Assembly (NCBI GenBank): GCA_907163375.1
Contig: CAJQUW010009247.1
Span: 62,001 to 126,000, forward strand
From: Prostheceraeus crozeri
Taxonomy: Eukaryota; Platyhelminthes; Polycladida; Euryleptidae
Reading direction: 5' to 3'
Length of the DNA: 64,000 nt
Shown here in pieces: positions 11,300 to 23,200 of the stretch. The notes below the pieces were generated by a model, which saw only the letters and a list, made by a program, of their open reading frames with translations, was not told where the DNA came from and made no database searches. Position 1 is the first letter of the stretch. Every line of letters begins with the position of its first letter. The translations under genes were made by a program, and so were the position numbers.

Positions 11300-11870
11300 T
11301 GAGGTAACCTGTAGCAGATAGCAAAATGTCACCCTGGCGGTCAGAGTACAACGTTGAGACGAGAGGCAACCACTTGCAAACATGACGCAGAGAGGTTTCA
11401 CAAGAATTACCATTGCCCACGTCCCGTGCAGTACTCATTGCTACGGACTTCACCGCTGTCTCGAAAGAACGCCCACACACAGGAAGTATGACACCGAAAA
11501 TCTCCGTGACTTGCACCGTCCATGACTTGATCGCCAGACATGAAAACCGGTGGAGTTGGTAAGAGGTTGCAAGTCGTTGCTTTGATCAGCTTGATAGCAG
11601 CCGTAGAGAGGGATAGCAACTTCACCAGCGTTTTGCAATGGAGATGTTTAGAGGCCACCCATGACAAGATAGCTAAGACTCAACCGATTGGCGTTCAAAG
11701 TGCTACGTTGAGAACTGTGTCAAATGCCCAACATGAGACATGAGTTGCCCCAGCGGTTTCGGTCTAAAATATGATACACTCCCTTGCCACACTTATCACT
11801 ACGGCATCGTCCGCCGTCCCGAAGGAACACCCTGTCAGTGGAATATTACAGCAAAACTCTCCGTGTCTTC
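11300..11870 (+). repeat. Two further diverged copies of the same unit
   Basis: Copy 2 (about 11300-11520) and copy 3 (about 11640-11870) each hold TACTCATTGCTACGG or CTTATCACTACGGC followed by a CGAAGGAAC/CGAAAGAAC block and a CTCCGTG end. All three copies have the same orientation. Copies 1 and 3 are the closer pair. Confidence 0.45.
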
Positions 11871-12429
11871 CTCGCTTTCAGTAAAAAGCTGCTTATACCA
11901 TGAGAAGACTGGCTCAGACATCATTACAAATCCTCTAGTTGACTTCAGCAGGGTCGAAAACCCCAGAAAACCTCCAAAACTAGTGAATGTAAATTTGTCA
12001 ACTTTTTAGCACTACTTATGAAATTTTTAAGTAACCTATCACTTAGGGTAGGTCAATAGCGACCGAACCTTTTTTGAATCAAGGCAAACGGACTTGTAGA
12101 AGCAAAGTTACAAGCCTTTAAAGTTTTGGAGTCTTTTATGGCCTGGAGACGAAGGCCATCTCCTGGCGAACCTCTAAGTCTGACGCCTTAGCTGACTTCA
12201 GCAATGAAATTTTCTAAGTCGGTTTCTTACATAAACCCGGTTTTTCAGATTTCCAATGCTATCATCGGAGGTCCGGAGTTCACCTACCCCAACCCAGTTG
12301 GGAGGAGAATTGATTTCCACAAGCAGAGTTTCCACTTATATAGTTTGTGTCGATCAGCTGATTACGTAATACCCAACATCCAAAAACTTAAAACCCGTCT
12401 ATCTCCGGTTCTAGTGATCCGATGGAGCT

Positions 12430-13450
12430 GGAAATTTACCAGTTGAATGTAGAATTTGATGCTAAATCCGAATCTGCCCTCCATTTTCCCATCCGATGCT
12501 TCGTTTTGGCTCTACAGCCCACAGCCATCGCAAAAATTCTAACTCTGTCGTTTTTCATCAATGTCCGAAATTTTCAATAACGTCTCACCTCTAAACGGAG
12601 GCAGAGTGGAACAAGCCATGTTTTCCATTGAATTTGTCTCATTCTCAGCTTTCAAACGAGCTATTGCACGACTTTCTACCATCTCTCACACCAACGTTGG
12701 AAGATCGCTGCCGAGGGGGAGAAGGTCAGAACTTTTTCTCTCCGATTGAGTTGGGAAGAAGCTCCTAGACCCAACATTGACCAAAACGTCTGAATTTGCA
12801 CTCCGTTTTCCCATCCGAGGTCTCCTTCATGACGAAAAACGACTTTTCTCATCCCAAAACATCCAACACCCGCCTTTTCCAACTCTGACGTTTTCCTGCC
12901 ATTTTCCTCCCTGAACCCAGGAAAAGTGGTCCAAACCGAGCTTTCCACTGCATTTTTCTCATTCTTAGCTTTCAAATGAGCTATTGCACGACTTTCTACC
13001 ATCTCTCACACCAAAGTTGGAAGTTTGACATGAGGGGGGACGTCTGCAAAACTTTTTCTCTCCGATTTTGCTGGAAACATCCTTCCTAATCCAAAATTTC
13101 ACGTAGAGTCCGAATCTTGCCTCCGTTTTCCCATCCGAACCTTCCTTCTGCCCGAAAAACGACTTTTCTCATCCCAAAACATCCAACACCCGACTTTTCC
13201 AACTCTGCCGCTCCACCCCTTGCCTCTCAGGTAAACTCCTCCCGCCTTCCTTCCCCACCCAAATTTTCACGCAGATTCCAAATCTGGACTCCGTTTTCAC
13301 AACCAAACCCTCCTTCATGACATTTTCCAACTTTTGTCATCCCAACACCATCAACACCCACCCTTTCCTCACTCTATCCCTCACATATCACCTTCCTTCC
13401 CATCCCTTACCGGAAAACTCCTTCCTTCCTTCCAGAGGGGGGACCGGTTT
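12430..13450. repeat. Pyrimidine-rich degenerate repeats, about 320-bp period
   Basis: The block ending in CTATTGCACGACTTTCTACC occurs at about 12661 and 12981, exactly 320 bp apart. The blocks CTCCGTTTTCCCATCC, GACTTTTCTCATCCCAAAAC and ATCCAACACCCG recur at about 12800, 13120 and, more decayed, 13290. The plus strand is strongly pyrimidine-biased. No gene is seen. Confidence 0.75.
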
Positions 13451-13539
13451 CTTCCTCTCGGACCCATTCCTCGCAGCACATCCTTGGCCACCTCCCTCAC
13501 CTTACTACCAGAAGGGGGGGCTGAGTCAGCATGATGACT

Positions 13540-14190
13540 CATCATTTCACACTTTGCACTTGCGTCTGGGATGTGCTTACTACTAGCATTGGCGAGGAAC
13601 TATACCCACAGGCAATTGAACCCTTCTTGGAAAAAGACTTGATGGTTTCCATGCATTATTCGTGCATCGGATTTTACTTAAACATTGCGCTCCTGTTTTG
13701 TAGGTATGAAGAAGCAACAGTCCCAGATTTTCGAGCGTGTACAGGATAGCTGTCATCGTGTGATCTGCGGCACCAGTCAGTGCCAGTGTGGTTCTTTTTG
13801 CCCATTATATTATCGCAGAATGGTTCTAGGTTACAAACTGTTTCGTAAAATCCTTACCAACCAACAACACCCTCTGTATAATCTTCTGCATGACCGCCTT
13901 ATCTACAACAATCATTTAAGAAGCCCAGTTTGTTCCTATATGTTACTAAAAATCTCTTTTTTGTCAGGATGTCCAGGCTAAACAACAGCGGCTTCAGCAT
14001 CTAATTAAAGCGACTGTCAAATTTCGCTGGTGAAGTATTGCTCTACGAGTCTCACTTATGGTTTTCTAGTTTTGTTACTTTTCTATAACTTGTTTCTTTC
14101 ATCGATATGCAACCTACTTTGTACATGCCCCATGATTTTCAATATTTTGGCTTTATTTAATAAAACGCTATTATTATTACTAAATGCAAT
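13540..14190 (+). pseudogene. LINE 3' tail (reverse-transcriptase C-terminal part)
   Basis: Translation of 13720-13930 gives RVQDSCHRVICGT, CPLYYRRMVLGYK and ILTNQQHPLYNLL, the region after the reverse transcriptase thumb typical of CR1/jockey-type LINEs. The frame then decays. The copy ends in an AATAAA-containing tail with ATTATTATTAC, as many LINEs do. It is 5'-truncated. Confidence 0.55.
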
Positions 14191-16280
14191 CAAGACAACG
14201 AAACCTCTTCATTGACCTATCTGAACCTACGAGAAATGACAGAGATGACAGACGAAACCCATTCACAGACCGACATTGATATTCTTAATTAAATCATCAA
14301 TCAATAGTAAAAAAACATGGATTGGAATGATTTTTGTGTTTGCCACATAAAACGTCGGGGCTTGGTGATCACAAGACGTGCAAATCATTAAGATACAGAA
14401 GCCGCTTCATAGATGCAAACCAAATATTCAAGTTATGTAAAATTGTTGAAGAGCATAGCAAGAATAGGAAATAAATAACATGCAGTTTTTAAAGCTGTGT
14501 TTGTCTTGCAGGATACAGAAATCAGCTGATTGCGCAAAATCGCCCGTCGATAGCTGAGTTTGTCACTGTAATAGCGCGCTGCCAACTGGATGAAATGCTT
14601 GCTCCCATAATGCTATATTTCCTTTAGTTTTTGCTGTCTGGCAGCTACCAAACCTGTATAGTGACTATCAAATGTTTCGTTTTCTTCTAAACGCATAGAT
14701 ATGTCAAAAGTTGCAGTTTACTTTTTACTGCGCTGTATGTGGGAAGACATTTAAACATCGAACTTATGACATTGAATTCGATTCTATTTCACGTAAGTCA
14801 AAGATAATTTTATATACAGTGTATAATTTCACAGACGGAAAATAACTGTGAGTCTAGGTGGATTTGAACCAGCGAACACTAGCATTCTGGGCCAACGCTC
14901 TACCAACTGAGCTATATCGACGGGCTGCAATATGACATAAGTCCTCCATTGAAGAATCTGCGTACTCCAATCAGATGGCTTCATCCTCTCAAGACAACAT
15001 AGTACTGACCGTCATGCCAAACTACTATTACTAAGATATCATTCATTCAAAGCCAGCAACTATCAAGAAATTACCAAAATGGACTAAGCAATTAAGTTCT
15101 AAATAGTAATGCCTTTTAATTTCATGAATTTATATCAATCAGAAAAGTAACTGTAAGGAGCAGGTTTGTAGAGAAATTAGCGTGCAATTGTAATGATCTC
15201 AGTCCGTTCAGCACTTAGATTAATAATATGTTATAATCAAATTTGTTGTATCTCGCACATTACATGCAAGCTAGGCATATTTCTGCTACGAATAGATGTT
15301 TTGACGTTAAAGAGGCAATTTGGAACCATTGGTAATCAAAGCTGATCGAAATTTTAGTTTTTATGACTGAATTAAGGGGCGACTAAAATGTGGTACTTAT
15401 AGGAACGGGTCGGAACATTTGTGTAGAGACTTCGATATTACCTGACTTAGAAAGAATTGTACTTTATAGATGTAAAATAAGTTAAAGTGTAATTTTTGTT
15501 CGCTTCTCGTCATGCTTCATGTCGAGCTCTCATTTTAGTTTATAGTTGTAAGTAAAATTTATTATAAGTTTTATTCTTTTTTATTTGATTTATTTCATTT
15601 TTAATCGATTAATTTTTTCACACATGTATTACGTTTCCCGCTATTTACTGGAGTAAGGGAAATGTTATTAGTATTAATTTTTATTCATACGTTCTTGACT
15701 TTAAATAACCTAATTATCTACATGATTTTCCAATAGGATAATTGTTTAAATTCGGGTTCTTCCTTTTCTTGGATTCTTAGAATGTTTTTAACCGTCATGT
15801 TTTTAATTCAATTTATAACGTATATGAATGTTGCACGAAATTATTAAGTTAATCTACTACTGCTCAGGACATCTATAAGTAGGATTAAAAAGCAAACTTA
15901 ATATGAGCAGTTCCAGTAAAATTTAATATAAGATATGGCAGAGGGCGGGAGGACCAGAATTCAATACGAATGCAAAGCAGACTCTTATTCTCTCGCCAGG
16001 CAAAGTAAATTGAAATCAAAATGAAAATGACGCAAAACGTTTCGGGTCCAGACCCTTTGTCAGTGGCAGAACACTTAATGAGTCTGTTTTGCATTCCTAT
16101 TGCATCCAGTAAAATTTAAGACTATGGTTTCGAGATGATGATCTGGTAGAGACTCATCATTGCTGCAAAATGACGAAGAAAACTAAACCAACTAAATTCA
16201 AGGCGATCTGGTAGCCGCATTAAGGCTTGAAATAGATGATTCGATTTTCTCTTCGATTTACATGACTCATGATATTGACA
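14190..16280. other. Mostly featureless AT-rich stretch
   Basis: No supported gene. A tRNA-like sequence lies at about 14850-14926. Around 16034-16060 is a CGTTTCGGGTCCAGACCC / TTGTCAGTGG motif like those in the ends of Penelope-like elements, too short to call. Confidence 0.4.
14850..14926 (-). tRNA. tRNA-like sequence, degenerate
   Basis: On the minus strand an A box (TAGCTCAGTTGGTAGAGCG) and a B box (GGTTCAAATCC) are correctly spaced. A five-pair anticodon stem (TTGGC/GCTAG, with wobble) holds loop CCAGAAT. The acceptor stem barely pairs. Most likely a tRNA pseudogene or tRNA-derived SINE head. Confidence 0.35.
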
Positions 16281-16282
16281 TA

Positions 16283-16733
16283 CACTAGGTGACATGCTAC
16301 GCTCAATTACGCGAAATTGCACATGACCCTAAACATCCGTGGCTATGCGGGACATCGCTGCAACATATGTTATATAAGTTAGTATAGTTGGCAGTCCTGT
16401 TATATAGACTTTGCGTCTCATGTGTCTGCATGTATCAGAGGCTAAACAATGTGATAGGACCTTAATTTCATGCTCAGGGAATACAGAACATGCTTAGCAG
16501 TTCATCCGTGGTTCAAGCGGCAGCGCAGACAACCGTAGACGACGCGCAAACTGTAAACGCTCACCGCGCGTATTCATAAACATTCCCCATGTTTTAACAG
16601 CATCAGATCAAGTGATTTCTGACTCTTAGTGCAGCGCGTATGTACGCGGGTAGAAGAATAGAATGTCCTTAACCACGGATGTTTGGGTTGTTCAGTAATT
16701 ACACGTGAATTACGCGTGGAATGTCACCTAGTG
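16283..16733. mobile_element. TA-flanked MITE, 451 bp
   Basis: Inverted ends CACTAGGTGACAT on both sides, flanked by TA (16281-16282, 16734-16735). A second, inner inverted pair (AACATCCGTGG near 16333; CCACGGATGTT near 16675) extends the symmetry. No coding capacity. Probably a Tc1/mariner-derived MITE. Confidence 0.75.
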
Positions 16734-17131
16734 TAGGCCTATTTCTGACTGTCGGATTTAAGCCGACCAAAGCTATGGTTCATATTTCAAATGCGACCTT
16801 ATCAAAGTGAAATAAACTTCAGAACTTCTACAAAGCCTAGGAGTACAGTTCACTCCTATTCAAGATAGTCATGAGAGCGCAAAGAATATGCAGATTCTAT
16901 CACTTGCTTGTACAGTTTTATAGAAGATCTAAGGTTGTGGAAAATTTGAGAGTGGTATTGCTTTTCCTACTTTTCATTGGAATATATTCATGATTAACTG
17001 AGTGGATGGTCAAACGCCATTTAGCAGATCATAAATAGTCATCTGATTTTCTATTTATTTGCAAGAAGTTCCTTTGCATTACTGAATTGGACCAATCATC
17101 AGTGTTAACAATCATCATCCAATCATCTTAC

Positions 17132-17219
17132 CAAAGACTTCGGCTCCATTGACAACTTCATAACGGTTATCTTTGCTTCCATTGCTGACAACATATCGCG
17201 TGATATTTGCTACTCGAAA
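17132..17219 (-). CDS. Carboxypeptidase exon, post-VHSYSQ
   Basis: Acceptor GCTTTCTCTTGCAG and donor GTAAGATG bound 88 bp that read FRVANITRYVV, SNGSKDNRYEVVNGAEVFG in the frame required by the exon before it (phase 0 in). The YEVVNGAEV string fits the Y.VG....IY segment that follows the VHSYSQ exon in the family. The downstream exon with ELRD was sought to the left and not found. Confidence 0.7.
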
Positions 17220-20200
17220 CTGCAAGAGAAAGCAAAAACGCTGAGAAATTACTTTCAAAATTAGTCCTGTCTGGAATGAGTCGCACATCTTCTGCTCTAT
17301 CGTTTATTTCATTTCATTCTATGTTTATTGCATTTACGACATGGTTTAAGATGCCTTGGTGGACAGGCAATCCTTGCTACTTACTTTAATACCGTCGGTC
17401 ACAATTGTGACGAGTTATGTATTCATTGATTATAATTGCTATGACAACTGATGTGTGATAATGAGGGTTTGATCGTGCCAAATGACACAGTCGTATGTAA
17501 GCGGCTTGTAGCTCAGTTGGTAGAGTAAAGGTCTAGTTAACATGGGTCGTAGGTTCGAGTCCTGTCGGCCGCACATCTTTCGCATGGCAATTTGATATAT
17601 CTTTTATTTCATTTCATTCTACATGTTTTGTTAACAACTGATGTGTTTTATCAAAGTGTCTCAGTGTGGTAGGAGACGAAAGTGATCGATCAATGGATTA
17701 ATTAGTGAATAATAAGCTTGTTGGAGTTAGTACTTTCCATTGGTTTGTACTTAAAATTGATATCAGTTTGCCTTAACTCATCTTCCCTATCTCATTTGTA
17801 CACAGCCAAATGACAGTCAATATAGTGGCCATATTGAAATTGCACATTGTAAAAAAATTGGAAACTATAAAAGCATTAAAAAATGTAAGGAATATTTTAG
17901 AACTGAATTATTACATGACATCAAGACACAAATACTGCATCCAGGGGCCTATTTCAATTTAAGGTACCTAAGCCTTAAGTACCTTAAGGTACCTTAAAAA
18001 CAGCCTTAGTATGTTTCAGTTTTAAGGTGTAGGTACCTTAAGGAAGTGCGTCATTTTGTAGGTGCCTTAAGGCGCCTCTACCTTAAGGAAGACACGTTAA
18101 ATTGCTTTAAGGTACCTAAGCCACCTTCAAGGGACGCTTCAATTAAAGGTGAGGTAGCCTTACCTAAATGCTTTTTTAAGTATTTAAGATAGCTACCTTA
18201 TTGGATTGTATTACCACCCAAATAGATAGAAAAAATTGCTACTTTAAGGGTAATAATTACTTCTTTGTTATGAAAGGATACATTGAGTATATAATTTCTA
18301 AGATTTAACCTATGTATTAATAGAATTGTCTGGCATTTAATTTAGGACTATTCAGTCAGTCACTTATTCGGTTTGTTTAACCTAATGAACACACTAGGCT
18401 AATATCTAATCAATTTAGGTTTAAAGTACACGAAATATACACTTATTATCTGAATTTAATTCTCGCTTATAGATGTTACCAAAGTCTAATTAAAAATAAT
18501 TTATCCAATGAATTCATCGCGCAATATTGCTGCTTGATAGCAGAGTAGATTATGTTGCGTTATTTCATAAATAAATAATAATACATGAATCCAAGATAAT
18601 AATTTATTTCATAGAAATCAATGACATAACGTTCGTCAAGCATAAATGGTTCATTAACCTAGCGGTCTTTTCCACGTAATACTCTAGCTTCGCCTGAAGT
18701 AGTTCCATTCAGATCTTGTGCTCTTTACGGTTTTGAAGAATTTCTTCTTCCAATTTCTTGCACGCTAGTTTTGCCACGTCAGATGAGGAGAAATGATTGC
18801 TCGATGAGTTAATCTGTTCACTACATGCGACAGAAATATCCGTGTCCTGAGTTAACGTCGCATTCTCATCACCGTAACCACAGTTTTCTTTATCTTCCTC
18901 CACAGGTACATTTGAACTTGTTGGCCCTTTGATCTGTACAAGGGATGGGTTATCCCGTCCCATGATATCCCAGCAAACACGCACTCGTAAGCCTATAGTG
19001 TGTGATATGTAGGCTAATGTAAATCATGTTAAGAAATTGAAGAGATATTTCTAACAATAGGCTTTCGTAATTAGTATATTAAATACATCGTAACGGTAAT
19101 GTTTGTTCAACCGATATTTCATTACATTTTCTACTAAAACATCGACAACGTTCATATCAATCATGTCGTCGTGAAGCCGTTTCAATTTCGTTTAAATAAT
19201 ATCAGTGACAAAAATTGTGATAAATTTTGCAAATTGAAGAATCAGATTTTTCTTGTAACCGGAGTTACTTGAATAATGTCACAATTTGTTTTTACATAAA
19301 ACAAGTGAAACAATGCATCAAGTGATCTACACTTCAAGCATTATAAGTGACGAATCTTTCTCTGTTGTTAATATTATAAGATATTTCACTTGACTGAGAA
19401 TAATAACGAGATCATACACGAAGATACCGTATCTAATTCACAGCGCGTTCGGATTTCCCTTTCATTTTATCTCTCTGTACTTAGTGTGAAGCTTTCATGC
19501 CTGCCTCACACGCCCCTCGCGTCTCAACAATACCACCGCTTTGACATTATAACGTGACTCATTCATCACCTTAAGGTACTTAGGCTCCTTAAGGTACCTT
19601 AAGGAAATGTCGTCTTTTAACCACCTTAAAACTAAAACAGACTTAACCACCTATGAAGCAGCTCCTTTTTGCTACCTTACCTTAGGGCACTTAAGGTAGT
19701 ACACCTTAAATTGAAATGGGCCCCAGAACTGCTATCACCATTGTTCTATGCCTGAAAAGTATTCTGTTTGTTTTATGTATTGTATGCAGCTACACACAAT
19801 TGAAAATACTCAAGAATAGAAATACCATCCAATTCAAAATGGTTTTTCAGTTAGTCGTATACATTGCAGTTAACTTAGCTTACTTATTAGTTACTTGTTA
19901 GTTAACTTACAAAGTGGCTCGTGATTAGACGAAAATTGTATGATATGCAATAAATTTTCGAAAAGACGAGAGTTCTTCTTGTACCCGGACTTAAATGGGT
20001 TGAAAAGAAAGCTAGATATTCCTCGGCGAGTGATATTGAGTTTTAAAATAACATAACGCAATGAAAGCTAAAACTAAAATGGTTCGGATTCTTCGAAAAC
20101 GACAGAGTCTATAGACCATGTATATCAAGAAGTTCAATTCAGATGAGCTAATGAACACGTTATGAATTCTCTGTGAGAATTTGTACTGATCTAGGTTTCT

Positions 20201-23200
20201 AATTACATCTGGTGTGTCTCATTTTTGGGACTACTCAATTTCCCCTGATTTGGCTGCTTAATTGTCTGTCAAAAGGCGTCGTACAGTTTACACTGTAGGC
20301 GGTGCTTTAAAAGTCTGATACAACAGCTTGGGATATCTTGAAGTCTCTCTGAATCGTTTGAAGTACATCCACTGAAAACAAATCATTATCATTACCATCA
20401 TTACAAAAGTCTAAATCAGAAATACAATGCGACACGGGCACTCGCTTCAAACATCTAGGAGTTCATTCATTATTCAACAACTATTAGGCCTACAACATCT
20501 CAGCTTGTAGGATTCTCAAACCTATAGATTGATTGATATGAGTTAATTGACTGCTCAGTGATTGCAATTCCAATTAATTAATTGATAAGAGCAATTACAT
20601 TGAAGTCAACTTTTGATAATTCCTGGCCTGTAGGAGACTTACATCTCTGCAAAGAATTAGGATGATTTACAGATTCAAACTGTGGCTTCTAGAAGAATCT
20701 ATCTTCCAAGAAGATCTATAAGATCTATAAGGCTTTTAGAAGATCTATCCTACAGAATCTATTCTTTAAGAATTTGAATTATTAATTATTAATAAAGTAG
20801 TAATGGTTTTCTAGTGCACTTTTCCGGTCATCAATTTAAATCGGCAGGGGAGGGGAGAATTTCATAGTATACCGGCATAAAGATAGTCGTTCAGGCAGCA
20901 CAATAGTCAAATATAAAATTGCCGGAATTCTGCAAACCACCAGTGAAAGAAGCAGGCCAATACGAGGCTCACCATTTCATTGTAGTTAGCAGGATGTTCT
21001 TTTTTGTAGGAATACGGGATAATCCATAGTTGACTGTAGGAATGGACGGAAATGTAGAGAGTCAGTTTTCCTCTTTTAATTTCGTTGTTCAGGAAATTTC
21101 TCAACGCAATGGTTTCCGGTTCTGAAAATGCGCTTGGTCCAGCATAGACATCTGAGCAGATATCATTTGAAGCTCCTGGTCCTGTAAAATGATTAGAATA
21201 AAACATAAAGAGGTGCCATACCCAGAAATACAAATGGACAATGTAAATGGGTGTGCTTCACTCAAGGAAAAGTGAGAGATTTAAATAAAATATGTATTTC
21301 ATAATTCATCTTGATAGGCACTTTTCTCTCTTAAAATGAAAATATCCTTGCTGGTGCGGTTCATGTTCATTTTATGAAATCGAATGCATCGATTGAGTGC
21401 GTCACAGCATTGTCATAACATCACTTCACACTGCCAGCGCCTTCTACACTGTATCGCTCTTGTGCTAACTTGTTCTATGACAGTGCTTTGAGTCCTTCCA
21501 ACGTTTACTCACTTCAACGACTGCCCTTTGAGTTCTGCGCATATTCTATTGATCCAAATATATTTGTGTTTCACTGCCAAGGCAGTTCTTCGATGGATGT
21601 GCGTATGTGATATAGCGGGTTAGACAGGTATGTCAAATTACATTTTTCGACATAGTGGAGGTGATATTCCTATGTAACTCATTAAATGAGTATGAATTTA
21701 ATAATATGCTTGGAACCCAAAGAGTTCTAAAATGAGTACTGATATTTCGATCTCAAAGAGTACTAGAATCTGGGACTGAATTCTTAGTCGTAGTTGGTAC
21801 TCAGGTTCATTTTTCTTTTTAGTACTCATTTGGGAATTTATGAATAACACTGTGTAACTCCAATTCTGTTTGATCCTAGAATTATCAATCTTGAACATCA
21901 TGTTTATATACACAATTTTAGTGTTGGAAATATGTACCCTTGTGGGGTACACTAAATTCGATGTTTCATTTCTTGAATCTGAATTGTGATGTGGACTGAT
22001 TTACATCTTTCAAAGTTAATTGAAAAAATTAACCTCTCAAGGCTGTCATGATCGGAGTATATGTAAATTCCCATTTTTTAATGGATCATTAATCGAACCC
22101 AACTATGGAGTAAGTATATTTAGGTAGAGTGTTAACTCAGCATTTATTAGATCCCCAATGTGTCACGGTGCGTCAAAAATCGATATTGCCAAAAAAATTC
22201 TCCACTCGCGATTTCTCTTTTTCTGAATACCTATATGCCAACTGTATCTGAAAATCAAAATCCAAAAATCTTTTACAGGCGTCTTTGCAAATGGGACCAC
22301 TTTTTTTCAAAATGGCGGCCAAATACTTAAAATTGTTAAGTAATGATAGTTTTTCAGTCTCTAATTGATACATTCATGCACCCAAATCTAGCAAAAAATG
22401 ACTCCCTATATTATTCTTGATTTTTTGAGATCATCTGTTTAGTATTGAAAGCCATATTACCTCATGTACAGGGTGTTCCATTATGAAAAATAGAAAAATA
22501 AATAATCGAAAATTGATATTTGGCTATCCTTGTATTATTCGGCTTTCATGCACCTAAATCAAATAAGAATGGATCTCTATATTTTTTCTAAATTTCTAAG
22601 ACCATCTGATTGTCCATTTAAAGACATTTCGGTACTTCTACAGGGTGTTCCAGAGTGGATAAAAAATAGAAGAAGTATTCGTAAATTGCTATTTCATTTA
22701 CGAAATATCTGCTGTTTGACACACTTCAAATTCAATTTGTCATTCACTTTCTTCATAAGAAAACAAACTTGTTCTATAGATGAGAACCATTATATGTAGA
22801 GATCGCTCGAAGAATTCGAGACGGGAATTCGGGATGATCATAAGATTTCACTTTATAGCGGTTCCATGTCTATGTGAAATCATGATGGGCGGCTTCGGAA
22901 GATTGCTCGCTCCACGGTCCCAGACCCCGCTGTTTCATTTCACAAAATTCAGGAATATGATGTATAACGGCATGAATCTTAGACGTGATATTGATGCCTA
23001 GATCACTGAAAGCTATCTTGAACTGTTCGATGTGATCCTTCAAATTCAATTTGTCATTCACTGCTCTCTAATGAAGCGCTTTGCAAGGTATGTAGGTTAT
23101 CGATAGATATCTATAGATTGAATTGAACGACTTTCAAGACACTGTATTGTTGACAAACTTCAAGGTCATAGTTTGAAATTTCAAAAATGCTTGCTGTCTG

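Noticed and set aside
13117-13586. Proline/serine-rich open frames
   Set aside because: They come from the pyrimidine-rich repeat and shift frame between repeat units.
20320-20375. Possible carboxypeptidase exon (helix-like DVLQTIQRDF)
   Set aside because: The attractive frame does not fit the phase-0 donor at 20973, while 17132-17219 does and matches the family better.
21698-23001. Several open frames in both inverted-repeat arms
   Set aside because: They have no recognisable features and are simply duplicated because the arms are identical; only the transposase 3' part is coding-like.
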